53,692 bases of DNA from an uncultured Clostridia bacterium (GTDB taxonomy: Bacteria; Bacillota; Clostridia; Christensenellales; Borkfalkiaceae). The notes below the pieces were generated by a model, which worked only from the letters and a program-made list of their open reading frames with translations, made no database searches and had not been told where the DNA came from. Positions 1 through 6,207 of this stretch are shown piece after piece. Within the stretch, counting starts at the first letter, position 1. Every line of letters begins with the position of its first letter. The stretch lies in NCBI GenBank assembly GCA_904502225.1, contig CAJGDO010000007.1:1-53692 (forward strand). Reading direction: 5' to 3'. The position numbers and the translations under genes were made by a program.

Positions 1-4
1 TAAA

Positions 5-152
5 AGTGATATGCAAGGTGTTGCGTTATATTTTGACTTGCTGTCAAAGTTATATTATATTTGCCATAACTTACCCAAAGGGTAAATATCACTTTGCGAC
101 AGCAAAATTTCACTGCTTTTAGCAATATAACTTGCCGATAGGCAAATATAAC
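5..152. repeat. Array of short palindromes separated by GTKATAT/ATATMAC linkers
   Basis: Six small palindromic cores lie in a row: 13-24 (GCAA/TTGC arms), 32-48 (TTTGAC/GTCAAA), 71-85 (TTACCC/GGGTAA), 93-106 (TTTGC/GCAAA), 114-124 (TGCT/AGCA) and 132-145 (TTGCC/GGCAA). They are separated by a near-constant 7-base linker. The linker reads GTGATAT or GTTATAT on the left (6-12, 25-31, 49-55) and appears as its reverse complement, ATATCAC or ATATAAC, on the right (86-92, 125-131, 146-152). The cores differ in sequence but each keeps its own pairing. No credible ORF is present. The function is unknown; it resembles intergenic repeat arrays rather than coding DNA. Confidence 0.6.
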
Positions 153-207
153 TAGTGCGTCAGTAATAATCCCTATTACTAACGCACTAAATCAGCGGGA
201 GTTTTTT
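153..207 (+). other. Long imperfect hairpin, possible terminator
   Basis: The arms TAGTGCGT-C-AGTAATA (153-168) and TATTACT-A-ACGCACTA (174-189) pair over about 15 bp with a single C-A mismatch and a 5-base loop. A T6 run follows only at 202-207, 12 bases after the stem, so this is not a standard intrinsic terminator. It may end a transcript from upstream of the window, or be the last element of the hairpin array. Confidence 0.45.
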
Positions 208-214
208 GTTTGTG

Positions 215-242
215 TCATTTATTCGGTGTTCTTGCATATATT
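215..242 (+). promoter_or_regulatory. SigE-like promoter of the first gene
   Basis: TCATTTA (215-221), a 13-base spacer and CATATATT (235-242) resemble the SigE consensus (TCATATT, 13-15 bases, CATACA-T). The -10 octamer is identical to that of the SigE-like promoter in front of spoIVA in this window. Mother-cell expression is inferred. Confidence 0.5.
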
Positions 243-271
243 GAATTAGAAAGCCAAAAAAGGAGGAGAAA

Positions 272-904
272 ATGTCGTTTTTCTGTAATTTTCAATCTGA
301 CAAATGCCCAGGGCAAATAACTGGCAATCCGTTAAACGGCTTATGTGAAAAAGTATGCTTGCAAGTTAAAAAGGTTTTTGATGCGTGTATGCAACAAAAT
401 CAATTAACTAATATCGTATTAAACATAACAAATTTAACACCTGCAAATCCTACATATCCATTGACCTTTGTAAGTGCCAAAAGCACTGTTTCGCAAGGCA
501 CGATAAGCAATCTCTTGATTGACCCACTTAATGAAAGGCCAAATTGTGCAAGAGTTAAGGCCGATATAACTATTCCTGTGTCGGTTGCTTACGTTGATGC
601 TAATAACGTTGAAGGCGTTGCAACGTCAACTATTACTATAACCAAAGACGTTATCCTTAATATTCCGTCTGCATCTATTATGCCTTATAACGTTGAGGCG
701 GTTGTATCGTTGGTGTCAACTCAAGGCACTTATTCTGACTTAAACCAATTTGTTATTGATGCTTGTGTGTCAATAATTATGAAAATTGTTATGGAAGTGG
801 AACTTCTTGTTCCGTCTTATGGATATGCAGCCATTCCACCTTGCCAAGAATATACGCAAGAGGTTTGTGCAGGCTTCTTCGAGTTGCCAATGTATCCTGA
901 ATAA
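272..904 (+). CDS. Hypothetical protein, probably sporulation-associated
   Basis: This 210-residue protein belongs to no family I can name with confidence. Its N-terminus is cysteine-rich (Cys5, Cys13, Cys25, Cys29, Cys39), with a CEKVC motif leading into a predicted amphipathic segment. The middle is a Thr/Val-rich beta-type region, and the C-terminus carries PPCQEY and further cysteines. There is no signal peptide or transmembrane helix. A strong AGGAGGAG ribosome site precedes the ATG, and a SigE-like promoter with a CATATATT -10 lies just upstream, so a role in the mother cell or spore coat is plausible. That role is inferred from the promoter and the cysteine pattern only. It is monocistronic, ending in a terminator. 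Confidence 0.7.
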   Translation: MSFFCNFQSDKCPGQITGNPLNGLCEKVCLQVKKVFDACMQQNQLTNIVLNITNLTPANPTYPLTFVSAKSTVSQGTISNLLIDPLNERPNCARVKADITIPVSVAYVDANNVEGVATSTITITKDVILNIPSASIMPYNVEAVVSLVSTQGTYSDLNQFVIDACVSIIMKIVMEVELLVPSYGYAAIPPCQEYTQEVCAGFFELPMYPE

Positions 905-925
905 TCTAAAAAAAGATTGCTAAAT

Positions 926-953
926 TAAGCGTGGGTTTCTCACGCTTATTTTT
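926..953 (+). terminator. Intrinsic terminator of the first gene
   Basis: TAAGCGTG (926-933) pairs with CACGCTTA (941-948) across a 7-base loop, and the T-rich tract runs to 953. Confidence 0.75.
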
Positions 954-977
954 GCTTTAAATATTTTCAATATTTAC

Positions 978-1006
978 TTGCAATAAAAAAAAGATTGTGC
1001 TATCAT
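978..1006 (+). promoter_or_regulatory. Extended -10 promoter giving a leaderless start
   Basis: TTGCAA (978-983), a 17-base spacer and TATCAT (1001-1006) with TGC directly upstream (extended -10). The predicted transcription start, about 7 bases after the -10, falls on the A of the ATG at 1013, and no ribosome site can fit between them. Confidence 0.6.
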
Positions 1007-1012
1007 AAACTT

Positions 1013-1711
1013 ATGAAAATATTTGCAATTAGTGATTTACATATATCCACTTCCACAAACAAGCCAATGGATATTTTTGGCGGGAATTGGGTTAATTATA
1101 TGGAAAAAATTTGCGAAGATTGGGAAAATAAAGTTTCTGAAAATGACCTTGTGTTAATCGGTGGCGATATAAGTTGGGCGATGGCACTTGACGATGCTAA
1201 AAGCGATTTAGAAATTATTTCCAAGTTGAAAGGCAAAAAAATTCTAATCAAAGGCAACCACGACTATTGGTGGAGTGGAATTGGTAAGGTTAGGGACATG
1301 CTCCCAGAAAACTTTTACGCACTTCAAAATGATAGTATTAGGTTTGACGGGGTTGTTATTTGTGGCTCTCGTTGTTGGAGTGTCCCAGGTTCGCCAGACT
1401 TTAACGAACAGGATAGAAAAATTTACAATCGTGAAATTGAAAGATTAAGATTGTCGCTAAAAAATGCCGAAAAAATTAGGCAAGAAGGGGATAAACTTAT
1501 TGCACTTGTTCATTTTCCACCGTTTAACGTGCATAGAGAAGACAGTGCTTTTACCGACATTTTTGCAGAATACGGCGTTGACAGTGTTGTTTATGGGCAT
1601 TTGCACGGAAAAAGCGTAAGGGCAGACAAATTGGTCGTAAAAAACAATATAAAATATTATTTAACCTCTTGCGACCAAGTTGAAAATAAATTAACGGAGA
1701 TAGAGTTATGA
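1013..1711 (+). CDS. Calcineurin-like metallophosphoesterase
   Basis: This 232-residue protein has the full metallophosphoesterase motif set. DLH follows the first strand (residues 8-10), GGDISWA lies near residue 50, GNHDYWW near 80, HFPPF near 165 and GHLHG near 193. These residues bind a dinuclear metal centre that hydrolyses phosphoesters; the substrate cannot be read from the sequence. A TTG at 995 in frame would add six residues, but it lies inside the promoter, so the ATG at 1013 is preferred. That makes the mRNA apparently leaderless. The stop overlaps the start of the next gene (ATGA, 1708-1711), so the two are translationally coupled. Confidence 0.88.
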   Translation: MKIFAISDLHISTSTNKPMDIFGGNWVNYMEKICEDWENKVSENDLVLIGGDISWAMALDDAKSDLEIISKLKGKKILIKGNHDYWWSGIGKVRDMLPENFYALQNDSIRFDGVVICGSRCWSVPGSPDFNEQDRKIYNREIERLRLSLKNAEKIRQEGDKLIALVHFPPFNVHREDSAFTDIFAEYGVDSVVYGHLHGKSVRADKLVVKNNIKYYLTSCDQVENKLTEIEL

Positions 1712-2856
1712 CAAAAGAAAAACAAACACAAACTTTTAGTCAAAAGGCAAAAAAATACCTTAAAGAAATGCCAAAAAGATATTTTATCACGGCTTTTTCT
1801 GGTATGGCACAAGGTCTTTTCGTGACTTTAATTGCAGGCACAATTTTGGCAACAATCGCCGAAGAACTTATCGGGCTTGATAATTATATCGGGCAAACAC
1901 TATTATACATTGCAAACCTTGCAAAATCGCTTATGGGTGCAGGTATTGGTGTTGGTATCGCTTATGCTTTGGGCAAAAATAAACTTTTAACATTCTCGGC
2001 AGCCGTTGCTGGCATGGTTGGTGCATTTGCAGACAGATTATTGGTTGGCTCTTTTATGGCAACACTTTTCCCAACAGCACAACCATTAACTTCGTTATTG
2101 TTAAAACTTCCTGGAAATCCAATTGGTGCATACGTTCTTGCAATGTTTACCATTGAAATTGTTGGGGTGTATGCAGGGAAAACCAAATTAGACATAATAC
2201 TTATTCCTTTGGGAACGTTAGTTTTATCATTGTTAGGTGTGTTTGTTGCAGGTCCATTTATTTGGCTTGTTAACCAACTTGGTGATTTAATTGCGGTTGC
2301 AACTACTTTTGCTCCTGTTCCAATGGGTATATTTATTGCAGTTGTTATGGGTATACTTTTAACTATGCCAACATCATCTGCTGCTATTTGGGTGGCTGTT
2401 TCAAGCACTGTTTCTGCGGGTAATGAACAAGCAATGTTAATTGCTGGTGGTGCAGCAACCGTTGGTTGTGCTTGCCATATGGTGGGCTTTGCTGTTGCTA
2501 GTTTTAGAGAAAACGGCTTTGGTGGATTAATTGCACAAGGTTTGGGAACGAGTATGTTGCAAATTCCAAACATTATGGTTAAACCTATAATAATGCTTCC
2601 AATGATAATCAGCAGTGCTGTTTTAGGTGCGTTATCGCCAATTTTTGGCTTAATGTGTGGCTCATCTGGTGGCGGTATGGGAACAAGTGGTTTAGTTGGT
2701 GTTATCGACTTGTTTACAAATACTTCTGGCACTTTAGGGATTGTCGGTATAATCTTACTAATGTTTATTCTTCCTGCTATTCTTAATATCGTTATCAGTG
2801 AATTTATGAGAAAGAAAGGTTGGATTAAATTTGGCGATATGAAGTTGCCTGACTAA
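1708..2856 (+). CDS. PTS IIC-type membrane transporter (PTS_EIIC_2 family)
   Basis: This 382-residue, very hydrophobic protein has roughly nine or ten membrane segments, glycine-rich loops and a short basic cytoplasmic N-terminus. It matches the PTS_EIIC_2 group (PTS transporter subunit IIC-like) found in Firmicutes and lactobacilli. No IIA or IIB domain is fused to it or encoded nearby, so it either works with distant PTS partners or is a PTS-derived permease; the substrate is unknown. It overlaps the metallophosphoesterase by 4 bp, so the pair may act on one phosphorylated substrate, but that is speculation. A strong terminator follows. Confidence 0.78.
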   Translation: MTKEKQTQTFSQKAKKYLKEMPKRYFITAFSGMAQGLFVTLIAGTILATIAEELIGLDNYIGQTLLYIANLAKSLMGAGIGVGIAYALGKNKLLTFSAAVAGMVGAFADRLLVGSFMATLFPTAQPLTSLLLKLPGNPIGAYVLAMFTIEIVGVYAGKTKLDIILIPLGTLVLSLLGVFVAGPFIWLVNQLGDLIAVATTFAPVPMGIFIAVVMGILLTMPTSSAAIWVAVSSTVSAGNEQAMLIAGGAATVGCACHMVGFAVASFRENGFGGLIAQGLGTSMLQIPNIMVKPIIMLPMIISSAVLGALSPIFGLMCGSSGGGMGTSGLVGVIDLFTNTSGTLGIVGIILLMFILPAILNIVISEFMRKKGWIKFGDMKLPD

Positions 2857-2864
2857 TTAAAAAC

Positions 2865-2894
2865 AAAAAGGTTGGTATCTGCCAACCTTTTTTT
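2865..2894 (+). terminator. Intrinsic terminator after the PTS IIC gene
   Basis: AAAAAGGTTGG (2865-2875) pairs with CCAACCTTTTT (2882-2892) across the loop TATCTG, and the T run continues to 2894. Confidence 0.9.
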
Positions 2895-2957
2895 ATTTTG
2901 AACTAGGTTTAAATTAAAATTTTAGAGCATAAAATATAGCCTAAAGGAGAATATTTT

Positions 2958-3224
2958 ATGCAACAACAAAATTTTAATATTCAAGAAAAGTTAGAACTTG
3001 ATACAAGAAAACACTTGTTTTTAAGTGGGGTGGAAACTGTTGACGGGTTTAACGAACAAATGCTTAAACTTACCATAAACGGAAGTAAAGTGCAAATTTT
3101 AGGCAACAATATAAAAATCACGGCTTTTAACAAGGCGAACGGAAACTTAAATGCTGACGGGGACTTTTATGAAATAAAATACTTAAACAAAAAAGAACCT
3201 TTAATTAAAAGGATTTTTAAGTAA
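2958..3224 (+). CDS. yabP: Sporulation protein YabP
   Basis: This 88-residue soluble protein matches YabP in size and in its core of short beta-strands. Examples are the HLFLSGVETVDGF segment near residues 20-32 and the DGDFYEIKYL end. In Bacillus subtilis yabP and yabQ are SigE-dependent mother-cell genes, and yabQ is needed for spore cortex formation. Here the same yabP-yabQ-divIC order is kept. AAAGGAG precedes the ATG. A CATAAAAT octamer at 2928-2935 could be a SigE -10, but no convincing -35 accompanies it. The gene ends two bases before yabQ starts. Confidence 0.88.
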   Translation: MQQQNFNIQEKLELDTRKHLFLSGVETVDGFNEQMLKLTINGSKVQILGNNIKITAFNKANGNLNADGDFYEIKYLNKKEPLIKRIFK

Positions 3225-3225
3225 A

Positions 3226-3672
3226 ATGTTTGTTTCAAAAAATCAATTTTACATATTTATTGCGTGCTTTGTTTTTGGTGCGTTTTGTGGGTTTGTTTTT
3301 GGCACGACAGAACTTTTTAGGCGAGGAATAAAGAAAAAAGTTTTTCATTTTATAACAGACCTAATTTTTGTTTCGGGTTTTTCTGTTTTGTTTTCAATCT
3401 ATTCGTATAAAATGAACTTTTCAAACTTAAGAGCATATATGTTTTTAGGTGTGTTGTTAGGTTTTATTGCTTATTTGAAAAGTTTTAATATAATACTTGC
3501 AAATTTGTTAAAAAAGTTTTATAATATAATTAAACCAAAGATTAAAAGGCGAAAGGTGAAACGACATGACCGAAGAAAAAGCAAAAAAGGTGATAGTGGC
3601 AACAACGGTAGGGGCAGTGCTCCTTCTAATAATTTTGCTCGCAATCATGGCGTATCAAATGATTTCAATTAA
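3226..3672 (+). CDS. yabQ: Spore cortex biosynthesis protein YabQ
   Basis: This 148-residue membrane protein has four predicted transmembrane helices in residues 1-100, followed by a basic tail. This is the YabQ pattern; the B. subtilis protein is about 210 residues and is needed for cortex assembly. The start lies directly behind the yabP stop with no ribosome site of its own, so it is probably translated by coupling. The last 36 codons overlap the first part of divIC in another frame (3566-3672). That tail is low-complexity and rich in Lys, Arg, Ser and Asn, as if it had been gained by reading through into divIC. Confidence 0.85.
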   Translation: MFVSKNQFYIFIACFVFGAFCGFVFGTTELFRRGIKKKVFHFITDLIFVSGFSVLFSIYSYKMNFSNLRAYMFLGVLLGFIAYLKSFNIILANLLKKFYNIIKPKIKRRKVKRHDRRKSKKGDSGNNGRGSAPSNNFARNHGVSNDFN

Positions 3673-3823
3673 AGTAAAAGAAAACCGCATTGCGTATCTT
3701 AAAGGTCAAATCACGAAGTACGAGCAACTTATTTTGCAGGGCGAAGAAACGGTTGAAATTCGTTCTATGCGTGAATGGATTGAAAGAGAAGCAAGAAAAC
3801 TCGGTTATAGTTATTCTGTGTAA
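3566..3823 (+). CDS. divIC: Cell division protein DivIC/FtsB family
   Basis: The 85-residue protein has the DivIC/FtsB layout: a short cytoplasmic N-terminus, one transmembrane helix (about residues 10-30), an extracellular coiled coil (about 35-60) and a small C-terminal domain with REWIEREARKLGY. In the divisome it links the early proteins to septal wall synthesis with FtsL and DivIB. GAAAGGTG at about 3552-3559 is its ribosome site, inside yabQ. The yabP-yabQ-divIC order matches Bacillus. The S1-domain gene that usually follows (yabR) is absent here, and a Ppx/GppA gene comes next. Confidence 0.88.
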   Translation: MTEEKAKKVIVATTVGAVLLLIILLAIMAYQMISIKVKENRIAYLKGQITKYEQLILQGEETVEIRSMREWIEREARKLGYSYSV

Positions 3824-3826
3824 ATT

Positions 3827-4687
3827 ATGAAATATGGTGTTATAGATATAGGCTCTAATTCAGTTAGGCTTATGATAAGCGTTGATGGGGTCACAAAAAG
3901 AAAGGACGTGATTACCACCCGTCTTGCAGAGAAAATGGGAACGGAAAAAGTTTTGCAGGAAAATGCGATTGAAAGGACTGCATCTGCCGTTTCTTTTTTT
4001 GTTGATAATGCAAGGTGCGAAAACGCAGATGAAGTTTTAATATTTGCAACCGCTGCTGTTAGACAAGCCGTTAACAAGCAAGCCTTTATTGATAAGGTTA
4101 AACTTTTAACAGGGCTAACGCTTGAGGTTATCCAAGGTCAAGAAGAGGCAAAGTTGGGTGCTATCGGTGCACTTGACGGTAAAGATGGCGGAATTATTGA
4201 CGTTGGTGGTGCAAGTTCTGAAGTGCTTATAGTTAAAGGCGGGCAAATTGTTTACTCTAAAAGTATAGACGTCGGTGCCGTTAAAATTTATAACGAGTGC
4301 GGGCAAGATAAAGAAAAGGTTTTGCAGTTTGTTAAAAATTCCGTTAGTGAATATGGAAATATTCCTTGTTCAGAGTTTTACGGCATTGGTGGAACGGCAA
4401 CGAGTATTGCCTCTATCGACTTGAAAATGGAAGTTTACGACCCAAATAAAGTGCAAGGGCATAGAATTACTATCCAACAAGTAAAAGGAATGAGAGATAT
4501 GCTTTTAGATATGACCATAGAGCAAAAGCGAGCATTAGAGGGTTTGCAACCAGATAGGGCGGAGATAATCGCTGGTGGCGTTGCTCTTGTTTATGAAATT
4601 ATGAAATTGGCTAAAGTTGATTACCTTTTTATTAGCGAAATGGATAATTTAGAGGGATATTTGGCAGCAAGGAGGGGGGGAGAATGA
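3827..4687 (+). CDS. Ppx/GppA family phosphatase
   Basis: This 286-residue protein has the ASKHA fold motifs of exopolyphosphatase and pppGpp phosphohydrolase. These are DIGSNSVRL at residues 6-14, a second phosphate loop with DVGGASSEV near residues 125-133, and GIGGTATS near 190. It would release phosphate from polyphosphate or convert pppGpp to ppGpp; the two cannot be separated by sequence here. It lacks the C-terminal HD domain of long Ppx proteins, so it is the short, two-domain type. It starts 3 bases after divIC and overlaps the next gene by 4 bp. Confidence 0.85.
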   Translation: MKYGVIDIGSNSVRLMISVDGVTKRKDVITTRLAEKMGTEKVLQENAIERTASAVSFFVDNARCENADEVLIFATAAVRQAVNKQAFIDKVKLLTGLTLEVIQGQEEAKLGAIGALDGKDGGIIDVGGASSEVLIVKGGQIVYSKSIDVGAVKIYNECGQDKEKVLQFVKNSVSEYGNIPCSEFYGIGGTATSIASIDLKMEVYDPNKVQGHRITIQQVKGMRDMLLDMTIEQKRALEGLQPDRAEIIAGGVALVYEIMKLAKVDYLFISEMDNLEGYLAARRGGE

Positions 4688-5790
4688 AAAAAAGAAATAA
4701 TGTTATAAACTATCTTTTCACAATTTGTATAACATTTATACTTTTCTTTTCAACCTTGCTAAAAAGCAGTGAAGAATATGGTGGCGAAATATCTTCTTGG
4801 ATATTAAAATTTTTCGTTGGGGTTGTCGTTGCGGGTTTTTTATGTGCACTTTTTCACGAAGTTGGGCATCTTATCGCAGGCAAGAAAAACGGGTTTGTTT
4901 TTTCATCAATAGCAGTCTGGTTTTTTAGGCTTAAAAAAGATGGTGAAAAATTGAAATTTTCTTTTATTATGATTGGTGAACAAGCCGGTTATACCGAGAT
5001 GATACCATCTAGCGACCAAGACCTAGATAAAAAACTTGTAAATATGACAAAAGGTGGGTTAATTGCATCGTTTATAGTGATGCTATTAGGTTTGCCAGCA
5101 CTATATTTGACTGATTATTTATCGGCGTGGGCATTTTCTATTTGGTCTATGCTATTGACTATGGGGGCATATTATTTCTTTGGCACGGCTTTGCCTGCAT
5201 CTGACCAACACTCCTTAAACGATGGTGCTGTTATTTACAGCATAAAAAAACAAACAGACGTGTCAAAAGTTATGCTTAATCTTCTTAAAATTCAAGCAAA
5301 TTTATATGTTGGAAAAAGACCGTCTGAAATAGATGAAAAATTGTATTTTGATTTGCCACAATTAAGAGAAGATGACGTTAATTTTGCATTGTTATTAAAC
5401 GCAAGGTATCAATATTATTTGGATAAGCAAGATTATGAAAATGCACAAAAGTGTTCGGAAAGGCTTTTGACCTTGGAAGATTACTTGCCAACCGCATATA
5501 TGACTATATTTAAGATAGATGCTCTTTATAACGCTTGCACGTTTGCAAGGGACGAAGATAAGGCTGACGACATTATGTACGAGTTGGATAGATATATAAA
5601 CTCTGTCAACGATAGTCAAACGCTTCGTGCTAAATTAGCCTATTTGCTAAACGTAAGGCAAGAAAGAAATGGGGCTGATATGTTTTTCAATAAAGCGTAT
5701 AAAGAAGCCAACAAGTGTCAATTAAAGGGTTTAGGGCTTATGGAAGCAAAACTTTTAGACGGCTTAAAAGAACAAATTGATAAAAATTAA
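4684..5790 (+). CDS. M50-type membrane metalloprotease with C-terminal helical repeat region
   Basis: In this 368-residue protein, membrane segments occupy about residues 10-170. HEVGH at 58-62 is the HExxH zinc motif of site-2 proteases. LNDG near residue 180 is a candidate for the second metal-binding motif, which is usually an N/D-DG near a later helix. Residues 190-368 are soluble and helical, resembling TPR-like repeats. M50 enzymes cut substrates within the membrane, often to release regulators or in sporulation. A SpoIVFB-like role is possible given the neighbours, but it is not supported by direct resemblance. It overlaps ppx by ATGA. Confidence 0.75.
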   Translation: MKKRNNVINYLFTICITFILFFSTLLKSSEEYGGEISSWILKFFVGVVVAGFLCALFHEVGHLIAGKKNGFVFSSIAVWFFRLKKDGEKLKFSFIMIGEQAGYTEMIPSSDQDLDKKLVNMTKGGLIASFIVMLLGLPALYLTDYLSAWAFSIWSMLLTMGAYYFFGTALPASDQHSLNDGAVIYSIKKQTDVSKVMLNLLKIQANLYVGKRPSEIDEKLYFDLPQLREDDVNFALLLNARYQYYLDKQDYENAQKCSERLLTLEDYLPTAYMTIFKIDALYNACTFARDEDKADDIMYELDRYINSVNDSQTLRAKLAYLLNVRQERNGADMFFNKAYKEANKCQLKGLGLMEAKLLDGLKEQIDKN

Positions 5791-5803
5791 TAAATTTATA
5801 AAC

Positions 5804-5845
5804 AAAAAATGCTATCGCTTTTTGATTAAGTGATAGCATTTTTTT
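5804..5845. terminator. Bidirectional terminator between convergent genes
   Basis: AAAAAATGCTATC (5804-5816) pairs with GATAGCATTTTTT (5832-5844), and the stem extends inward by a further four pairs (5817-5820 with 5828-5831). A tracts and T tracts flank it on both sides, so it can serve both the M50 gene and the small minus-strand gene. Confidence 0.88.
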
Positions 5846-5846
5846 A

Positions 5847-5996
5847 TTATCCAATATATTCTAAATCCGAATAACAGTTAGGGCAAATTCTATGTGTTTT
5901 TTTTGCACATTTTTCGCAAAAAACACCCTCACAAAACTTGCAACCTAAAACATAACCGTCATCAATTTTTTTATTACACTCTTTGCAAATTGCCAT
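5847..5996 (-). CDS. Small eight-cysteine zinc-binding protein (49 aa)
   Basis: The minus strand encodes a 49-residue protein starting MAICKECNKKID. It has four CxxC pairs at Cys4/7, Cys19/22, Cys27/30 and Cys38/41, plus His35. This spacing suits two interleaved zinc sites, like a double zinc ribbon or an AN1/B-box-like knuckle. AAAGGAGA sits 5 bases before the ATG, and a strong terminator follows the stop. It is convergent with the M50 gene and divergent from gyrB. It is too short for default gene callers and may be missed by them. The function is unknown; it could bind nucleic acid or protein. Confidence 0.8.
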   Translation of the reverse strand: MAICKECNKKIDDGYVLGCKFCEGVFCEKCAKKTHRICPNCYSDLEYIG

Positions 5997-6117
5997 AAAA
6001 TTCTCCTTTGTTTGACAAAATTATTATGCGTATAAATAAAAAAGTTATTCATAGTGCAAAAAATTGAAAAAAATTCGTCTTAAAACTATAAATAGTTTTA
6101 ATAATGGCAATTTATAC

Positions 6118-6146
6118 TTGTAAAAAAATCGCAAATATGATATAAT
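6118..6146 (+). promoter_or_regulatory. gyrBA promoter
   Basis: TTGTAA (6118-6123), a 17-base spacer and TATAAT (6141-6146) preceded by TGA, an extended -10. The predicted start near 6153 leaves a leader of about 55 bases. Confidence 0.75.
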
Positions 6147-6207
6147 GAAAGCAGTATAAATAGACATAAAATTTTAACTTAAAAAAACAAAATTTTCAAG
6201 GTGTGTT

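Noticed and set aside
5..152. CRISPR array
   Set aside because: The variable parts are self-complementary and about 11-17 bases, and the linkers are only 7 bases and flip orientation, which does not fit a CRISPR.
1962..2732. 256-codon ORF on the minus strand
   Set aside because: It is antisense to the PTS IIC gene, has a Pro/Ile-rich translation typical of a shadow of a hydrophobic gene, and no ribosome site.
2921..2957. SigE promoter for yabP
   Set aside because: CATAAAAT at 2928-2935 is a fair -10, but no -35 match lies 13-15 bases upstream, so it was not listed as a feature.
6012..6036. TTGACA near TATAAA upstream of gyrB
   Set aside because: The spacer is only about 13 bases; the promoter at 6118-6146 fits far better.
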